DNA from: Dyella humicola
Lineage (GTDB): Bacteria; Pseudomonadota; Gammaproteobacteria; Xanthomonadales; Rhodanobacteraceae
Assembly (NCBI RefSeq): GCF_026283945.1
Contig: NZ_JAPDPC010000005.1
Span: forward strand, 1-64,000
Length of the DNA stretch: 64,000 nt
Direction: 5' to 3'
In this document: one piece after another, positions 39,271 to 48,356 of the stretch
Layout: each line of letters opens with the position of its first letter
How positions within the stretch are numbered: the stretch's first letter is position 1
Notes under the pieces: model-generated
What the model was told of the DNA's origin: nothing
The model's input: the letters and a program-made list of their open reading frames with translations, nothing else
The model's database searches: none
Made by a program: the position numbers and the translations under genes

Positions 39271-40273
39271 GTGCATGGCCCATCGGCAAATACAGGGAAA
39301 ACACCGTCTCACCGGGACGGCTGACATGACGCAGTTCGCCACCGTGCTCACGCGCAATCTCGCGCGCCAGCGCCAGACCCAGGCCGCTGCCGTCTGCGCG
39401 GCCGGATACCAGGGGTTCGAACAAGGTGTCGCGCAAGCTCGTGGGCACGCCCGGACCATCGTCGATCACGTCCACTCGCAGTGACATGCGCGCCATGCGC
39501 TCACCCAGGCGCACGGCGGGTTCCGCGCGCGTGCGGAAGACGATCGTCTGTGCGCCCGCCTCGATAGCGTTGCGCGCGAGATTGAGCAGCAGCTGCAGCA
39601 GACGATCGGCGTCGCCATAAACGTCCGGCAGGCTAGGATCGTAATCGTGCCGCAGCGCGGGTGCGGACGGCTCGGCCAGCAACAGATCGCCCAGTCGCTC
39701 CAGTCGCTCGTGGATATTCACGGGCCCCAATTGCACGGCACCACCGTGCCGCAACAACCGGTTGGCCAACGCGGCCAGCCGATCGGCCTCGGCGATGACC
39801 AGCCCCGCGAGCGAACGCAGATCTTCGTCATCCACCCGCCGATGCAACAGTTGCGCGGCGCCGCGCAAGCCCGCCAAGGGGTTCTTCACCTCGTGCGCAA
39901 AGCCGCGCAGGGTGGCCGACAGCGGCGTATCCGATGATGCCGGTGGCGCCAGCGCATGCACTTCGAGCAACAGTTCGCCGCTCGACAGCGGCTGCATCGA
40001 GACGTCCATGCGCCCCGCGTCACCTCGAACGGAAGGCACCTCGATGCCACGCAATTGCAGCGGCGATGGTTCAAGCAAGGCGCGCTCCGCCAGCGCCATC
40101 CATTCCGGCCGATGCAGCAGCACCGCCAGGGACTGTCCCACCGCGCTGCGCGGGCCAATCGCCAGCAACTCGGCCAGCGCCGGATTCACCCACAACAGGC
40201 GCAGTTGCGCATCCGCCAGCGCGACCCCCGTCGCCAGCGGCTCGGCCCAACCACGCGATGTCGCACCATTCAT
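39263..40273 (-). CDS. ntrB: Nitrogen sensor kinase NtrB
   Basis: A 336-residue soluble kinase: N-terminal PAS domain (about 12-110), HisKA with the NtrB-specific H-box FAHEVKNPLAGLRGAAQLL (His127), then a GHKL ATPase domain (NLARNAIEAG, DDGPGVP, GSGLGLALA). With PII signals it phosphorylates or dephosphorylates NtrC. No membrane segments, as expected. NtrC-type boxes lie directly upstream of its start codon. Confidence 0.94.
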
Positions 40274-40307
40274 TGCACCATCATGGACAATGCGCCGTCA
40301 TGGTGCA
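40274..40307 (-). promoter_or_regulatory. Tandem NtrC-type boxes at the ntrB start
   Basis: Against the consensus TGCACY-N4-TGGTGCA, TGCGCCGTCATGGTGCA (40291-40307) has one mismatch. The adjoining TGCACCATCATGGACAA (40274-40290) matches only in its first half and the TGG. Their outer halves form a perfect TTGCACCAT / ATGGTGCAA pair. They lie immediately upstream of the ntrB start codon, a place suited to autorepression. Confidence 0.7.
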
Positions 40308-40410
40308 ACGTTGAATGTGCATCAAAGCTCGTTGATCGGCCCTTGTGGTTCCGACGGCATAACCCGTTTCGCGCTGGCAGCTACGTGCCTCAGCTCTTTG
40401 CAGAGTCGGC

Positions 40411-40430
40411 TCTGGGTCGAAAGCGGGTGT
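40411..40430. repeat. Dispersed GGGTCGGAAGC-type repeat, degenerate copy
   Basis: TCTGGGTCGAAAGCGGGTGT resembles the cores at about 50211, 51399 and 52546. This copy is the most degenerate and touches the 3' end of the small membrane gene to its right. Confidence 0.4.
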
Positions 40431-40705
40431 TAGCCCGGGAAGCTGGTCACGATGCCGGCGGAAAGGACAAAGGCCCATATGGCCACGAGCGACCAGCAAA
40501 AGAAGCTCCGGAACCTGAGCCCTTCATGGGTCAGGAGGCGCTCGATAAAGAGCGCATTCAAGGGATTGCCTAAGGTAAGGCGCGCGTAATCGGGCTCGGA
40601 CTGCTCTCTGTACTTTGCGCCACGCACAACAAAGACGATCAAGAACGTGAACACACAGGCAAAGGTCGAGACCAATCCCCCCAAAAGAAGATACGCAGCA
40701 ATCAT
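40430..40705 (-). CDS. Small membrane protein, function unknown
   Basis: A 91-residue protein with two hydrophobic segments (about 4-28, LLLGGLVSTFACVFTFLIVF; and about 68-86, FFCWSLVAIWAFVLSAGIV) around a charged middle. TGAGGTG precedes the ATG at 40705. No known family is recognised. It is upstream of ntrB on the same strand, 156 bp away, but the NtrC boxes in between suggest separate control. Confidence 0.6.
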   Translation of the reverse strand: MIAAYLLLGGLVSTFACVFTFLIVFVVRGAKYREQSEPDYARLTLGNPLNALFIERLLTHEGLRFRSFFCWSLVAIWAFVLSAGIVTSFPG

Positions 40706-41026
40706 TGGTACACCTCAGGGGTTTCCCCATTACATCAAGAACAACGTCGAATATTTGAAGCGTCCGCTTCGGGTTGCGGATTCAGCCGGTGGATGCAAGG
40801 AATTGGCGGAATTGCCAACAGAGGCTGTCGGTCCAGTCATACCTCGTCGGCTGTTGAGCTTTCGCCTTCGAGCAAAGGAAAAGGAAGCAGCGGACTAGAT
40901 GCTTGGCCAGGGCGATACCTATCGAAGCAAGAAAGAAGCCCGCCGCTTGGCGGCCTTCTTTCGAGTTGCTTGCGGAATGGGCCGACACAGCAGACGCCAT
41001 GCCGGCCACACGCCTCATTCAGGTAG
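40706..41026. other. Gene-free stretch between a small membrane gene and the autotransporter
   Basis: No supported gene. It holds the hairpin at 40931-40962 and presumably the promoter of the small membrane gene near 40710-40760. Confidence 0.4.
40931..40962 (-). terminator. Terminator of the autotransporter gene
   Basis: Arms GAAAGAAGCCCGCC (40931-40944) and GGCGGCCTTCTTTC (40949-40962) pair at 13 of 14 positions with a 4-nt loop. The A/T-rich outer stem gives a T-rich 3' end on the minus strand. It lies 64 bp after the autotransporter stop. Confidence 0.72.
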
Positions 41027-44000
41027 TTACAGATCCACGCCGAAGCCGGCACCCACGGACGTCTGCGAGCCACTGGCCGTGGCACCGACGCTGACGTGCA
41101 TGCGGCTACCCAGCGGTGCGGCATAGCCCACCGAGATGGCCGAGCGCCCCGATTGTTCGCCCACACCGGCCGCAAGGCGGCCGTTGCCGGTGGCGCCCGC
41201 CGCATTGATCGCCATCTGCGTCGACGCGGCACTCATGGCACCGTCCTCATTGATGCGCTTGTCGACCTGCTGGAACTTGTCGTTCAACTGGCTTTGCGCG
41301 TTGACCAGCGCGCTATCGGTATAGGCCTTGGCCGTCGACAGCGTCTGCTGGGCGTTGGTGTCGGTGTAGTTCTTGGCCGTGGTCAGTGCCGCGTTGACCT
41401 GGCTGCTGACCTGGCCCACGTTGGCCGCATCGGTCGCGTTCACGCCAGCGGCGACATTGGTGATCTGGCGCTGGTTGGTGGCCGAGCCGACGGACACCGT
41501 GTTGGCGACGTTGGCGACCGAGCCCTGGCCCAGGGCCACGGCATTGGCGGCCGTCACCGACGAGCCCTGACCGATGGCCGTACCCGAGGGTGCGGTGACG
41601 GATGCGCTTTCACCGACGGCCACGGCATTGGTCGCCGTCGCGGCGATGACCGTGTTGGCACCGACGGCCGTGCTGCCATCCGCATTCACCTTGGCGTTGC
41701 CGCCTAACGCGGTGTCATTGGGACCGGCGGCATAGCTGCTGCCACCGATAGCGGTGCCCATCGCACCGCCGGTCTTGGCACTGTTGCCGATCGCCACATC
41801 ACCCGAGTTGGCCTGCACCGACGCGTCGCCATTGCCGTCGACAGCGATGGTCGTCGGCATCGCTGTGCCGGCAACGGTCTGCTGCAGATTCGTGATGGTG
41901 CCCTGCACGGTGCTCATCTCGCCGTTGAGCGTGGTGATCGCCTGCGCGTCCTGATTCTCCAGCGTGCTCAACGCACTGAGCTGGCTCATGTTCACCGCGT
42001 CGGTGTTGGCGACGCCGGCGGCAACGTTGTGGATCATCGTGCCGTTGGCTCCTCCCATCGTGACGCTGTCCATGCCTGCCGTGTCGTAGTTCACTGCCAT
42101 GGCGCTGACCTGCGCCATACCCGTGGAGACCACCGAGGTGAGCTGGCTGAGATTCACCGCGTCAGTGGCCTGGGTGCCGGCTGCGACGTTGGACAACTTC
42201 ACGGGCGTCGTGCCGTTGCCCAGGGTCACGCCGGTATGCGTGCCGTCGGTGTACATGACCGCGTTGCCGAGGGTCTGGTTGGTCGCATACAGCTGCGAAC
42301 CGTTCACCGCATCGGTGCTGGTCGCGGTGAGCTGGCCGGCGGTCACGTTGGTGATGCGACTCGTGAACGCAGTGCCACCCGTGGTGCCGTCATTACCCAC
42401 CGACACGGTGTTGCTGGTAGACGCGCGCGCATTGGCGCCCAGCGCGACCGCGTTGCTGGCCGAGGCGATCGCGCCATAGCCCAAGGCGGTCTCGTTGGTG
42501 TTGGGCGTTGTCGCCCCGGTCGGCGTCGTCACTTTGGCGGTGGCACCCAACGCGACCGAATTGTTGGCCGAGTCGATCGCGCCGTAGCCCAAGGCGGTCT
42601 CGTAGCTGTTCGGCGATGTCGCTCCTGACAAGGTCTGCGCTTGCGCGGTGCCGCCCAACGCGACCGAATAATTGGCCGAGGTTTTCGAGGAGTTGCCCAC
42701 GGCAACCGCGGAGGTGACCTGGGTGGTCGACGAGCTCGGAGTCGCCACGCTCGCCGAGTAGCCAATCGCCACAGAATTGCTCGGCATTAAGCTGGCCGGG
42801 GAGGTTGGATTGCTGCCATAGGCACCGTAATTGTAGACGCTGGCGTTATAGCCAAGCGCCACGTCATTGTTGCCTGCTACAGCGCTGTAGCCCAGCGCCG
42901 TAGCGTTATTCGTTACAGCAGCACCGTAACCAATCGCCGTACCGTAGTTGTAGCCGTGGTCGTTCCCCGCTGAATCCACGTACACGCCGTTCTGCGACCA
43001 GCCACCTACAGCGACTACTTGTTGGCCAGTGGCTAGTGCGTCGTAACCGACGGCCATGGAGTAATTGCCGGATACGCTGGACGCCGTGCCTACCGCGAGA
43101 CCATATCTACCAGTGCTCACTGCCTGGAAACCAACGGCGACCGCCATGTTTGCAGCGGCTACGGCGTTGTAACCGACCGCGGTGGCGCCCGCATTGGGAG
43201 TGAAGGCATAGGTACCGATCGCCGTTGCCTGGTTGCCCACGGCAGACGATGAGTAGCCGATACTAATCGATTGCCCACCGCTGACAGACGCGGTGTCACC
43301 GATAGCAACCGAACTCCCACCGGCGGCGGACGAGGTATAGCCGATGGCAACCGAACTCGTACCGGCGGAGGACGCGGCATAGCCGATAGCCACGGACACA
43401 TCGCCCGTAGCAACGGCCCCGTAGCCGTTGGCGACGCTGGCGACGCCCTGCGCCAACGAGGCAACCCCCAAGGCCATGCCGTAATCGCCGGTGGCCGTGG
43501 AGGAATTGCCGATGGCCACGGCATTCGTACCACTCGCCTGGGTGGAAACGCCAAGGGCGATAGAGCCATGGCCCGAAGCCACCGCACTCGGACCGATGGC
43601 CGTGGCGAGATCACCCGAGGCGGCCGCCGCCTGCGGGTTGCCGGATGCGTCGTAAACGTCCGGGTTATTGTTCGCGTCCACCGCGACCCCACCCAGCGCC
43701 ACGGCGCTTCGGCCCGTAGCCTGTGCGTTGGCGCCGAGAGCGATGGCGTTCCAGTTCGTAGCGCCCGCACCGTAGCCGATCGCGGTCGCGTAGTCGGCGC
43801 CGGTGTAGGCGCTATGGCCGAAGGCCGCTGAGCCAACGCCCGCCGCCATCGAGTTGCCGCCCACCGCGGTGCTGTAGTCGTCCACGGCGAAGCTGTTGTA
43901 GCCCAGGGCTGTGCTTTCGGTGCCCATCGCGGTGCTCAGCGCACCACCGGCGACACTGTTGGTGCCGAGTGACAGTGCGTTGTCGCTGCCGTCAGCGGCG

Positions 44001-44254
44001 CCGTCGGCCGAGAAATAAATGGCCCCGGGCGTGGTGGGATCAGGCGAGGAGGTTAGCGGCTGCACTTGTTGCGAAGTATCGGCGGCCATCGCGGACGTGC
44101 CCGAAAGCGCCATGCCGATGGCCAGCGACAGCGCCGCCACGCCGGATCGCACGCACTTCGCGCGGCCGCCCTTGCCGTTGGCCTTGGCCAACTCGCTGGC
44201 AACCACGGTGGAGCCCAGCGACTTGCTCCAGATCTTGCTGTGAATCTTGTTCAT
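41027..44254 (-). CDS. YadA-like trimeric autotransporter adhesin
   Basis: A 1075-residue type Vc secreted adhesin. An extended signal peptide region (MNKIHSKIWSKSLGSTVVAS...GTSAMA, about 1-57) leads to a long YadA-head region of 14-residue left-handed repeats of the AxAxGxxSxAxGxxA type (about 75-640). Neck/stalk modules with DAVN(G/L)SQL motifs follow, then a coiled coil and a C-terminal YadA anchor (about 1005-1075, ending VGAGFGVDL) that forms the trimeric 12-strand pore. It is preceded by a perfect palindrome at 44337-44352. Likely mediates attachment or autoagglutination; the ligand is unknown. Confidence 0.93.
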   Translation of the reverse strand: MNKIHSKIWSKSLGSTVVASELAKANGKGGRAKCVRSGVAALSLAIGMALSGTSAMAADTSQQVQPLTSSPDPTTPGAIYFSADGAADGSDNALSLGTNSVAGGALSTAMGTESTALGYNSFAVDDYSTAVGGNSMAAGVGSAAFGHSAYTGADYATAIGYGAGATNWNAIALGANAQATGRSAVALGGVAVDANNNPDVYDASGNPQAAAASGDLATAIGPSAVASGHGSIALGVSTQASGTNAVAIGNSSTATGDYGMALGVASLAQGVASVANGYGAVATGDVSVAIGYAASSAGTSSVAIGYTSSAAGGSSVAIGDTASVSGGQSISIGYSSSAVGNQATAIGTYAFTPNAGATAVGYNAVAAANMAVAVGFQAVSTGRYGLAVGTASSVSGNYSMAVGYDALATGQQVVAVGGWSQNGVYVDSAGNDHGYNYGTAIGYGAAVTNNATALGYSAVAGNNDVALGYNASVYNYGAYGSNPTSPASLMPSNSVAIGYSASVATPSSSTTQVTSAVAVGNSSKTSANYSVALGGTAQAQTLSGATSPNSYETALGYGAIDSANNSVALGATAKVTTPTGATTPNTNETALGYGAIASASNAVALGANARASTSNTVSVGNDGTTGGTAFTSRITNVTAGQLTATSTDAVNGSQLYATNQTLGNAVMYTDGTHTGVTLGNGTTPVKLSNVAAGTQATDAVNLSQLTSVVSTGMAQVSAMAVNYDTAGMDSVTMGGANGTMIHNVAAGVANTDAVNMSQLSALSTLENQDAQAITTLNGEMSTVQGTITNLQQTVAGTAMPTTIAVDGNGDASVQANSGDVAIGNSAKTGGAMGTAIGGSSYAAGPNDTALGGNAKVNADGSTAVGANTVIAATATNAVAVGESASVTAPSGTAIGQGSSVTAANAVALGQGSVANVANTVSVGSATNQRQITNVAAGVNATDAANVGQVSSQVNAALTTAKNYTDTNAQQTLSTAKAYTDSALVNAQSQLNDKFQQVDKRINEDGAMSAASTQMAINAAGATGNGRLAAGVGEQSGRSAISVGYAAPLGSRMHVSVGATASGSQTSVGAGFGVDL

Positions 44255-44336
44255 GGAATTCCCCGGAATGTTGGTTCCGTGTGCATGGCCTTGGTCGCCG
44301 TCAATCGGAGGCGGAACGCGTCATGCAACGGTTATC

Positions 44337-44352
44337 GGACGTCTTGACGTCC
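44337..44352. promoter_or_regulatory. Palindrome upstream of the autotransporter
   Basis: GGACGTC-TT-GACGTCC, 7-bp perfect arms, lies 83 bp upstream of the adhesin start codon. Position and symmetry suit an operator for a dimeric regulator; no binding protein can be named. Confidence 0.45.
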
Positions 44353-44507
44353 AAAAGAAATGAGATGAGAAGTCAGCGACCTCCCTGACTTGGGGACAAG
44401 ACGTCCCGAGGCGGCTTCCAGAAGCCACCCAAGTCGCAAGGGAGATCCACCTGCCAGAAGCCCGGACGTGGCCGGACTCCTGGCAGTTCAGGCAGGTGCC
44501 CGACCGC

Positions 44508-46739
44508 TTACTGGTAGCTGCCCAGCACGCTGACGCCGCTGAAGATCTGGTTTCCGCCCGAGACCGTCACGTTGTAAGTGCCTGCTGCCGGCATGCGAAT
44601 CGTCACCGCTTCGGTATTGGTGTTCGGATGCGCGGACACCCACGAGCCGGTGGGGCCGGTCACATTCAGCGTGACGTCACCGGTGCCTCCCGACGTGCGG
44701 AAGGTCAGGGTGGCTTTGCCGGCCGGCACGTTCAGCGTGAACTGCTGAGCCAGACCGGGGTTGCCCTGCGTGGTGACCGCGACGTTGTTGGCCAGCGTTG
44801 TGACCACCGGCGGCGGCGGAGTGCCTGTCGGCGGGGTGCCGTCGCCCCAGGTATAGGCCAGCTGGTTGAAGGCGTTGATGTCGAGCGAGCCAAAGCCCGT
44901 GGTCAAGTCCCAGCCCGGTGCGGCGTTGTAGCCGTAGGTGGTGCCGGCAAGAGTCACGCCGTTGTTACCCGAGGTCACGTCATGCAGCACCTGCGGGTTG
45001 TTCGGGAAATCCCGGTACATATTGCTGGCCGGGAAGCCGATCGAGTTGTTGGCGTAGGTCTGCGCGCGCGCAAACACGCCGACGAAGATCGGCGAAGCGA
45101 GGCTGGTGCCGCCAACGCCATTCTTCTGGCCGCCGACATAGATGATGGCGCCGGTAAACGACGATGCGTCAAATGCGATGTCCGGTAGCTGGCGGGCGGT
45201 CGCATTCAGCGTCGTGACCTGCCATGCAGGTGCTGCTTCGAACGCGCTGTAGCCACCACCCGTGGCCCAGATGCGATTGTTGCCGTCGCCGGCATCGGCA
45301 ATGCCGTCATTCCAGGTAACTTCGCCCGCCCAGGCGACGCCATTGGTGGTCAGCTCCGTGCCACCCACGGCGATCACGTTGGGCGACGTCGCCGGCTCGC
45401 TCGACGAATAGGTGCTGAGGCTAAACGGTGCCGGCAGTACCACGCCTGCGTTGCTTTCGAAATCGCCACCGGTCGCGGTGTACACGCCCTGGTCACCGGA
45501 CGAGACCGAGAAAGTCTGCCCCTGCGCCACGGCCTGGGCAAAGATCTTGTCATCCGCGGCCTGGGTGCCCGTTTGGTTTTGTGCCGTCTCGTCTCCGCCC
45601 AGCGAGACGTTGATGATCTTGGCGATGTTATCGGTGACCGCCTTGTTGAAAGCGGCGCTGATGCCGGCGTCGGTCAGCTCCTCGTCCTGAGCCCCGTACT
45701 TGCCGTTGGCCGCCGTGTAGAACACCAGCTGCTTGACGCCGCCGGACGTGCCGACGATGGTCTGCGAATCCAGACACCACTCGACGTCACCGCCGGGGTC
45801 ATCGGAGAAGTCCGTCTCGCCCGAGAGGGTCACCGGCACGACCTTCACGTTGACGGGATTCATGCCATTCACCGTCGTCATCGTATTCAGGTCAGCCTGC
45901 GTCTGCGTCAGGTCGCCCCAGGTGATGATGCCCACCGTGGTGTTGTATGCGGTCGGCGTGTTCTGGCCGTCATAGATCAGCGGAAACTGCGTGGGCGAGT
46001 GCATCACATTGGTCGGGCTGGTCTGCGAGCCCGTCTGCTTGCCCGTGTCGGCCGCCGGAGAAACCTGCGCGCCGAGGTGGTTCATCGGATGCCTCACGCT
46101 GACGTTCTGCAGGCCGGTCACCGAACCGACAATGCCGCTCAACGCCTGCGGCACCATCGCGTCGCTGTCATTGGCGAAGCGCAGCTTGCCGTTCTCGGTG
46201 TACGACTTCATCGACGCATTGAACGCCGTGCTTACGGTAGCGGCATTGCCGTCCGCGAATACCAGCGTGTTGTTCGGCGACACCTCGATGTTGGTGAAGC
46301 CCGACTGTTGCAGGTGCCTCACGACAGACTGCACTTCTGCGTCGGTCGGCGAGTAGGCCGCCTTGAACTGGCCCGGGGTGAGGAAATGATGGTAGTTGGC
46401 GCTGCCCGGCGTGTTCACGCTCTTGTTGAAGGCCTGCAGCTGGTCGACGTTATGCAGGTTGAGGCTCACGGCCACATGCAGCACCTTGGTGCTGTCCAGC
46501 GCCGAGACCTGCGCCTTCACGGCGGGTTTGCCGTGCGCGTTGATCCGGTAGGTGGTGGCCGGAGCGCCGGCACTCATGCCGGTGACCGAAGTCGACTGGT
46601 CTTTCAGCAAGGCGGCATGCGTCGTGGTAGGCGCCCACGCTGCGGCGGCGTGGCCACTCATCGGGCTCAGCGCCAAGGCCAGGGCCATGGGCAGCAGTGC
46701 CTTGTTACAGAATTTCAGCTCTTGAATACGGCTAAACAT
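44508..46739 (-). CDS. S53 family (sedolisin/kumamolisin) protease with C-terminal PPC-like domain
   Basis: A 743-residue secreted serine-carboxyl protease. A signal peptide (about 1-31) is followed by an activation pro-domain (about 75-215) and the S53 catalytic domain (about 245-630). Visible catalytic residues are E320 and D324 (EWCLD), the oxyanion D416 (SSGDQG) and the nucleophile S546 (GTSLASP). Calcium-site motifs are HDVTSGNNG and GWDLTTGFG. After a PPTGTPPPP linker comes a beta-rich pre-peptidase C-terminal-like domain (about 655-743). The ATG at 46739 follows GGGAG. Family members work at acid pH. It is upstream of the adhesin on the same strand, 253 bp away. Confidence 0.93.
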   Translation of the reverse strand: MFSRIQELKFCNKALLPMALALALSPMSGHAAAAWAPTTTHAALLKDQSTSVTGMSAGAPATTYRINAHGKPAVKAQVSALDSTKVLHVAVSLNLHNVDQLQAFNKSVNTPGSANYHHFLTPGQFKAAYSPTDAEVQSVVRHLQQSGFTNIEVSPNNTLVFADGNAATVSTAFNASMKSYTENGKLRFANDSDAMVPQALSGIVGSVTGLQNVSVRHPMNHLGAQVSPAADTGKQTGSQTSPTNVMHSPTQFPLIYDGQNTPTAYNTTVGIITWGDLTQTQADLNTMTTVNGMNPVNVKVVPVTLSGETDFSDDPGGDVEWCLDSQTIVGTSGGVKQLVFYTAANGKYGAQDEELTDAGISAAFNKAVTDNIAKIINVSLGGDETAQNQTGTQAADDKIFAQAVAQGQTFSVSSGDQGVYTATGGDFESNAGVVLPAPFSLSTYSSSEPATSPNVIAVGGTELTTNGVAWAGEVTWNDGIADAGDGNNRIWATGGGYSAFEAAPAWQVTTLNATARQLPDIAFDASSFTGAIIYVGGQKNGVGGTSLASPIFVGVFARAQTYANNSIGFPASNMYRDFPNNPQVLHDVTSGNNGVTLAGTTYGYNAAPGWDLTTGFGSLDINAFNQLAYTWGDGTPPTGTPPPPVVTTLANNVAVTTQGNPGLAQQFTLNVPAGKATLTFRTSGGTGDVTLNVTGPTGSWVSAHPNTNTEAVTIRMPAAGTYNVTVSGGNQIFSGVSVLGSYQ

Positions 46740-47484
46740 CTTCGACTCCCCGGAAAAGATATGGCAGGCCTCCGCGCCGCGTGACGGGCGGAAACCTCGT
46801 TTCTGACATGCGCCTGCAGGCGCGTACACAAAGCGCGAAGGGCGACATCTGGCGAAGCGACAGGACGCGCTGATGGCTGACGAGATCGTGGCTGACGCGA
46901 CACCCCCCGGTGCGCCCCCTTACCCACGCCCTCGTGAGTGCCGGCCGAAAACCGCTCGCCGTTGTTGACTTCGTTTGTGAACCGCCGGTGTGCGGCGACC
47001 CTCCCCGATGCAACAATCTGCTCAAGGGCGATGGTTGTCATCCACACAACTTCGCGTTACCTAACCAACAATGGTGAGGTACGCGCACAGCGACTTGGAT
47101 CGTCGTTTCTTCCCGAATCAGCGTTCGAAACAGGGTCTCTCACGCACGACAGCGGGACGAGGGATAGCCTGGATGGGGTGTCAGCCGACAGCCCTGGCTC
47201 GGGGCATGGGGTGTCGCCCGGCGTCACCACGGGAAGTTGTCTTGGGTGGGCTACGCAACTCGCTCGGCGCCACGCAGTCAGCCTCGCCGCTGCCTGCTAT
47301 CTGGCCGATAGCGGCTGGTCGAGATCGCTGCCTGCAGCTATGGGGCTGGCCCATGGCCATCGCGACTTCACAAAACGGGAGGTGCGGGCCGTTCGACTTT
47401 CCGACAGGTTGTCCAGAGTTTCGCCCGACCCGTTCTGGAGCCATCGCAACAGATAGAGTGAGGCGAGTGCCGCTCGCCCGACCA
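46740..47484. other. 745-bp region without a supported gene
   Basis: Several open frames exist but none has a plausible start signal or protein-like composition. It must contain the protease promoter (right-hand part of the minus-strand gene). GGCGAG-tgccg-CTCGCC (47462-47478) is a small hairpin just beyond the response regulator stop and could be a weak terminator. Confidence 0.4.
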
Positions 47485-48222
47485 CTACGGTCGCTTGACG
47501 AACAGGTATCCCGCTCCACGTGACGTAAGCAGCGGGTTTTGCCCGCAGTCGCTATCACTGAGTTTGCGGCGCAGGCGATAGACGAGCATGTCGAGTCGAT
47601 GATGATCGAATACGAGAGGATCTTCGCCCAACGCCTCGATGAGCGCCTCCCGCGTCACCGGTGATCCATCGGCATCAATCAACGCGTTCACGATGGAACG
47701 CTCTGATGACGTCAGTGCAAAAATCGTCCCGTTCGGAGCCAGGAGACACCAGCCGGTGGGGTCCAGACGCCAGTCGCTCGACGCAGGAGGAGCCGCCTCG
47801 TTCGCGGCGGAGAGGCGACGGGCGAGGCTGCGTAGGGTCAGTGCAAGCACGTCGACATCAATTGGCTTGGGCAAATACATGTCCGCGCCTTCCGAAAGCG
47901 CCTGAATCTGATCCTGGCGCGCGACACTGGCCGTGAGCATGATCAAGCCGATCTTCGCATTGAGTTGGCGAAGGTGCCGGACGATATTGAGTCCGCTATC
48001 GTCGGGCAGGCCGATGTCCAAAACGATGATGTCGAACTGGTGCGAAAGCATGCTCTTGTAGAGCGCGCCAGCGGAACCGACGCCCATGGCGTCGAAGCCG
48101 AAATCGCAGAGCGCCGGGACGAGTACCGCTTCGCGAAAGCGCTCTTCGTCCTCCACGATCGCAACGCGGAGGGCGGCTGGCGCCGCAGGCTTGTCATGTT
48201 GCTTCGGACCGGACATCTTCAT
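47485..48222 (-). CDS. OmpR/PhoB-type response regulator
   Basis: A 245-residue regulator: receiver domain (about 18-130; acidic VEDEE, phospho-Asp69 in VLDIGLPDDSG, Lys in PKPI) and a winged-helix DNA-binding domain (about 150-242; SSERSIVNALIDADG, DMLVYRLRRKL, TSRGAGYLF). ATG at 48222 or 48216. The kinase gene lies 134 bp upstream on the same strand, so they are very probably partners. Confidence 0.9.
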   Translation of the reverse strand: MKMSGPKQHDKPAAPAALRVAIVEDEERFREAVLVPALCDFGFDAMGVGSAGALYKSMLSHQFDIIVLDIGLPDDSGLNIVRHLRQLNAKIGLIMLTASVARQDQIQALSEGADMYLPKPIDVDVLALTLRSLARRLSAANEAAPPASSDWRLDPTGWCLLAPNGTIFALTSSERSIVNALIDADGSPVTREALIEALGEDPLVFDHHRLDMLVYRLRRKLSDSDCGQNPLLTSRGAGYLFVKRP

Positions 48223-48356
48223 TTCTTCGGATACGGTGGTCGCCAACCAAGTCGGGCAACCTATGACATCCGACGTCGGGCTGACAATAGGAGGTTTTAC
48301 CCACGCAGCCCGCTCTGAGGGGCTATGAGGCGGCGACGAAGCGTTGGTAGGACGTC

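Noticed and set aside
42529-43836. Head repeats of the adhesin as a DNA tandem repeat or CRISPR array
   Set aside because: The periodicity comes from 14-residue protein repeats with divergent codons; there are no identical spaced DNA repeats.
46938-47456. 172-codon frame in the gap left of the S53 protease gene start
   Set aside because: No ribosome site, odd composition, no recognisable domain.
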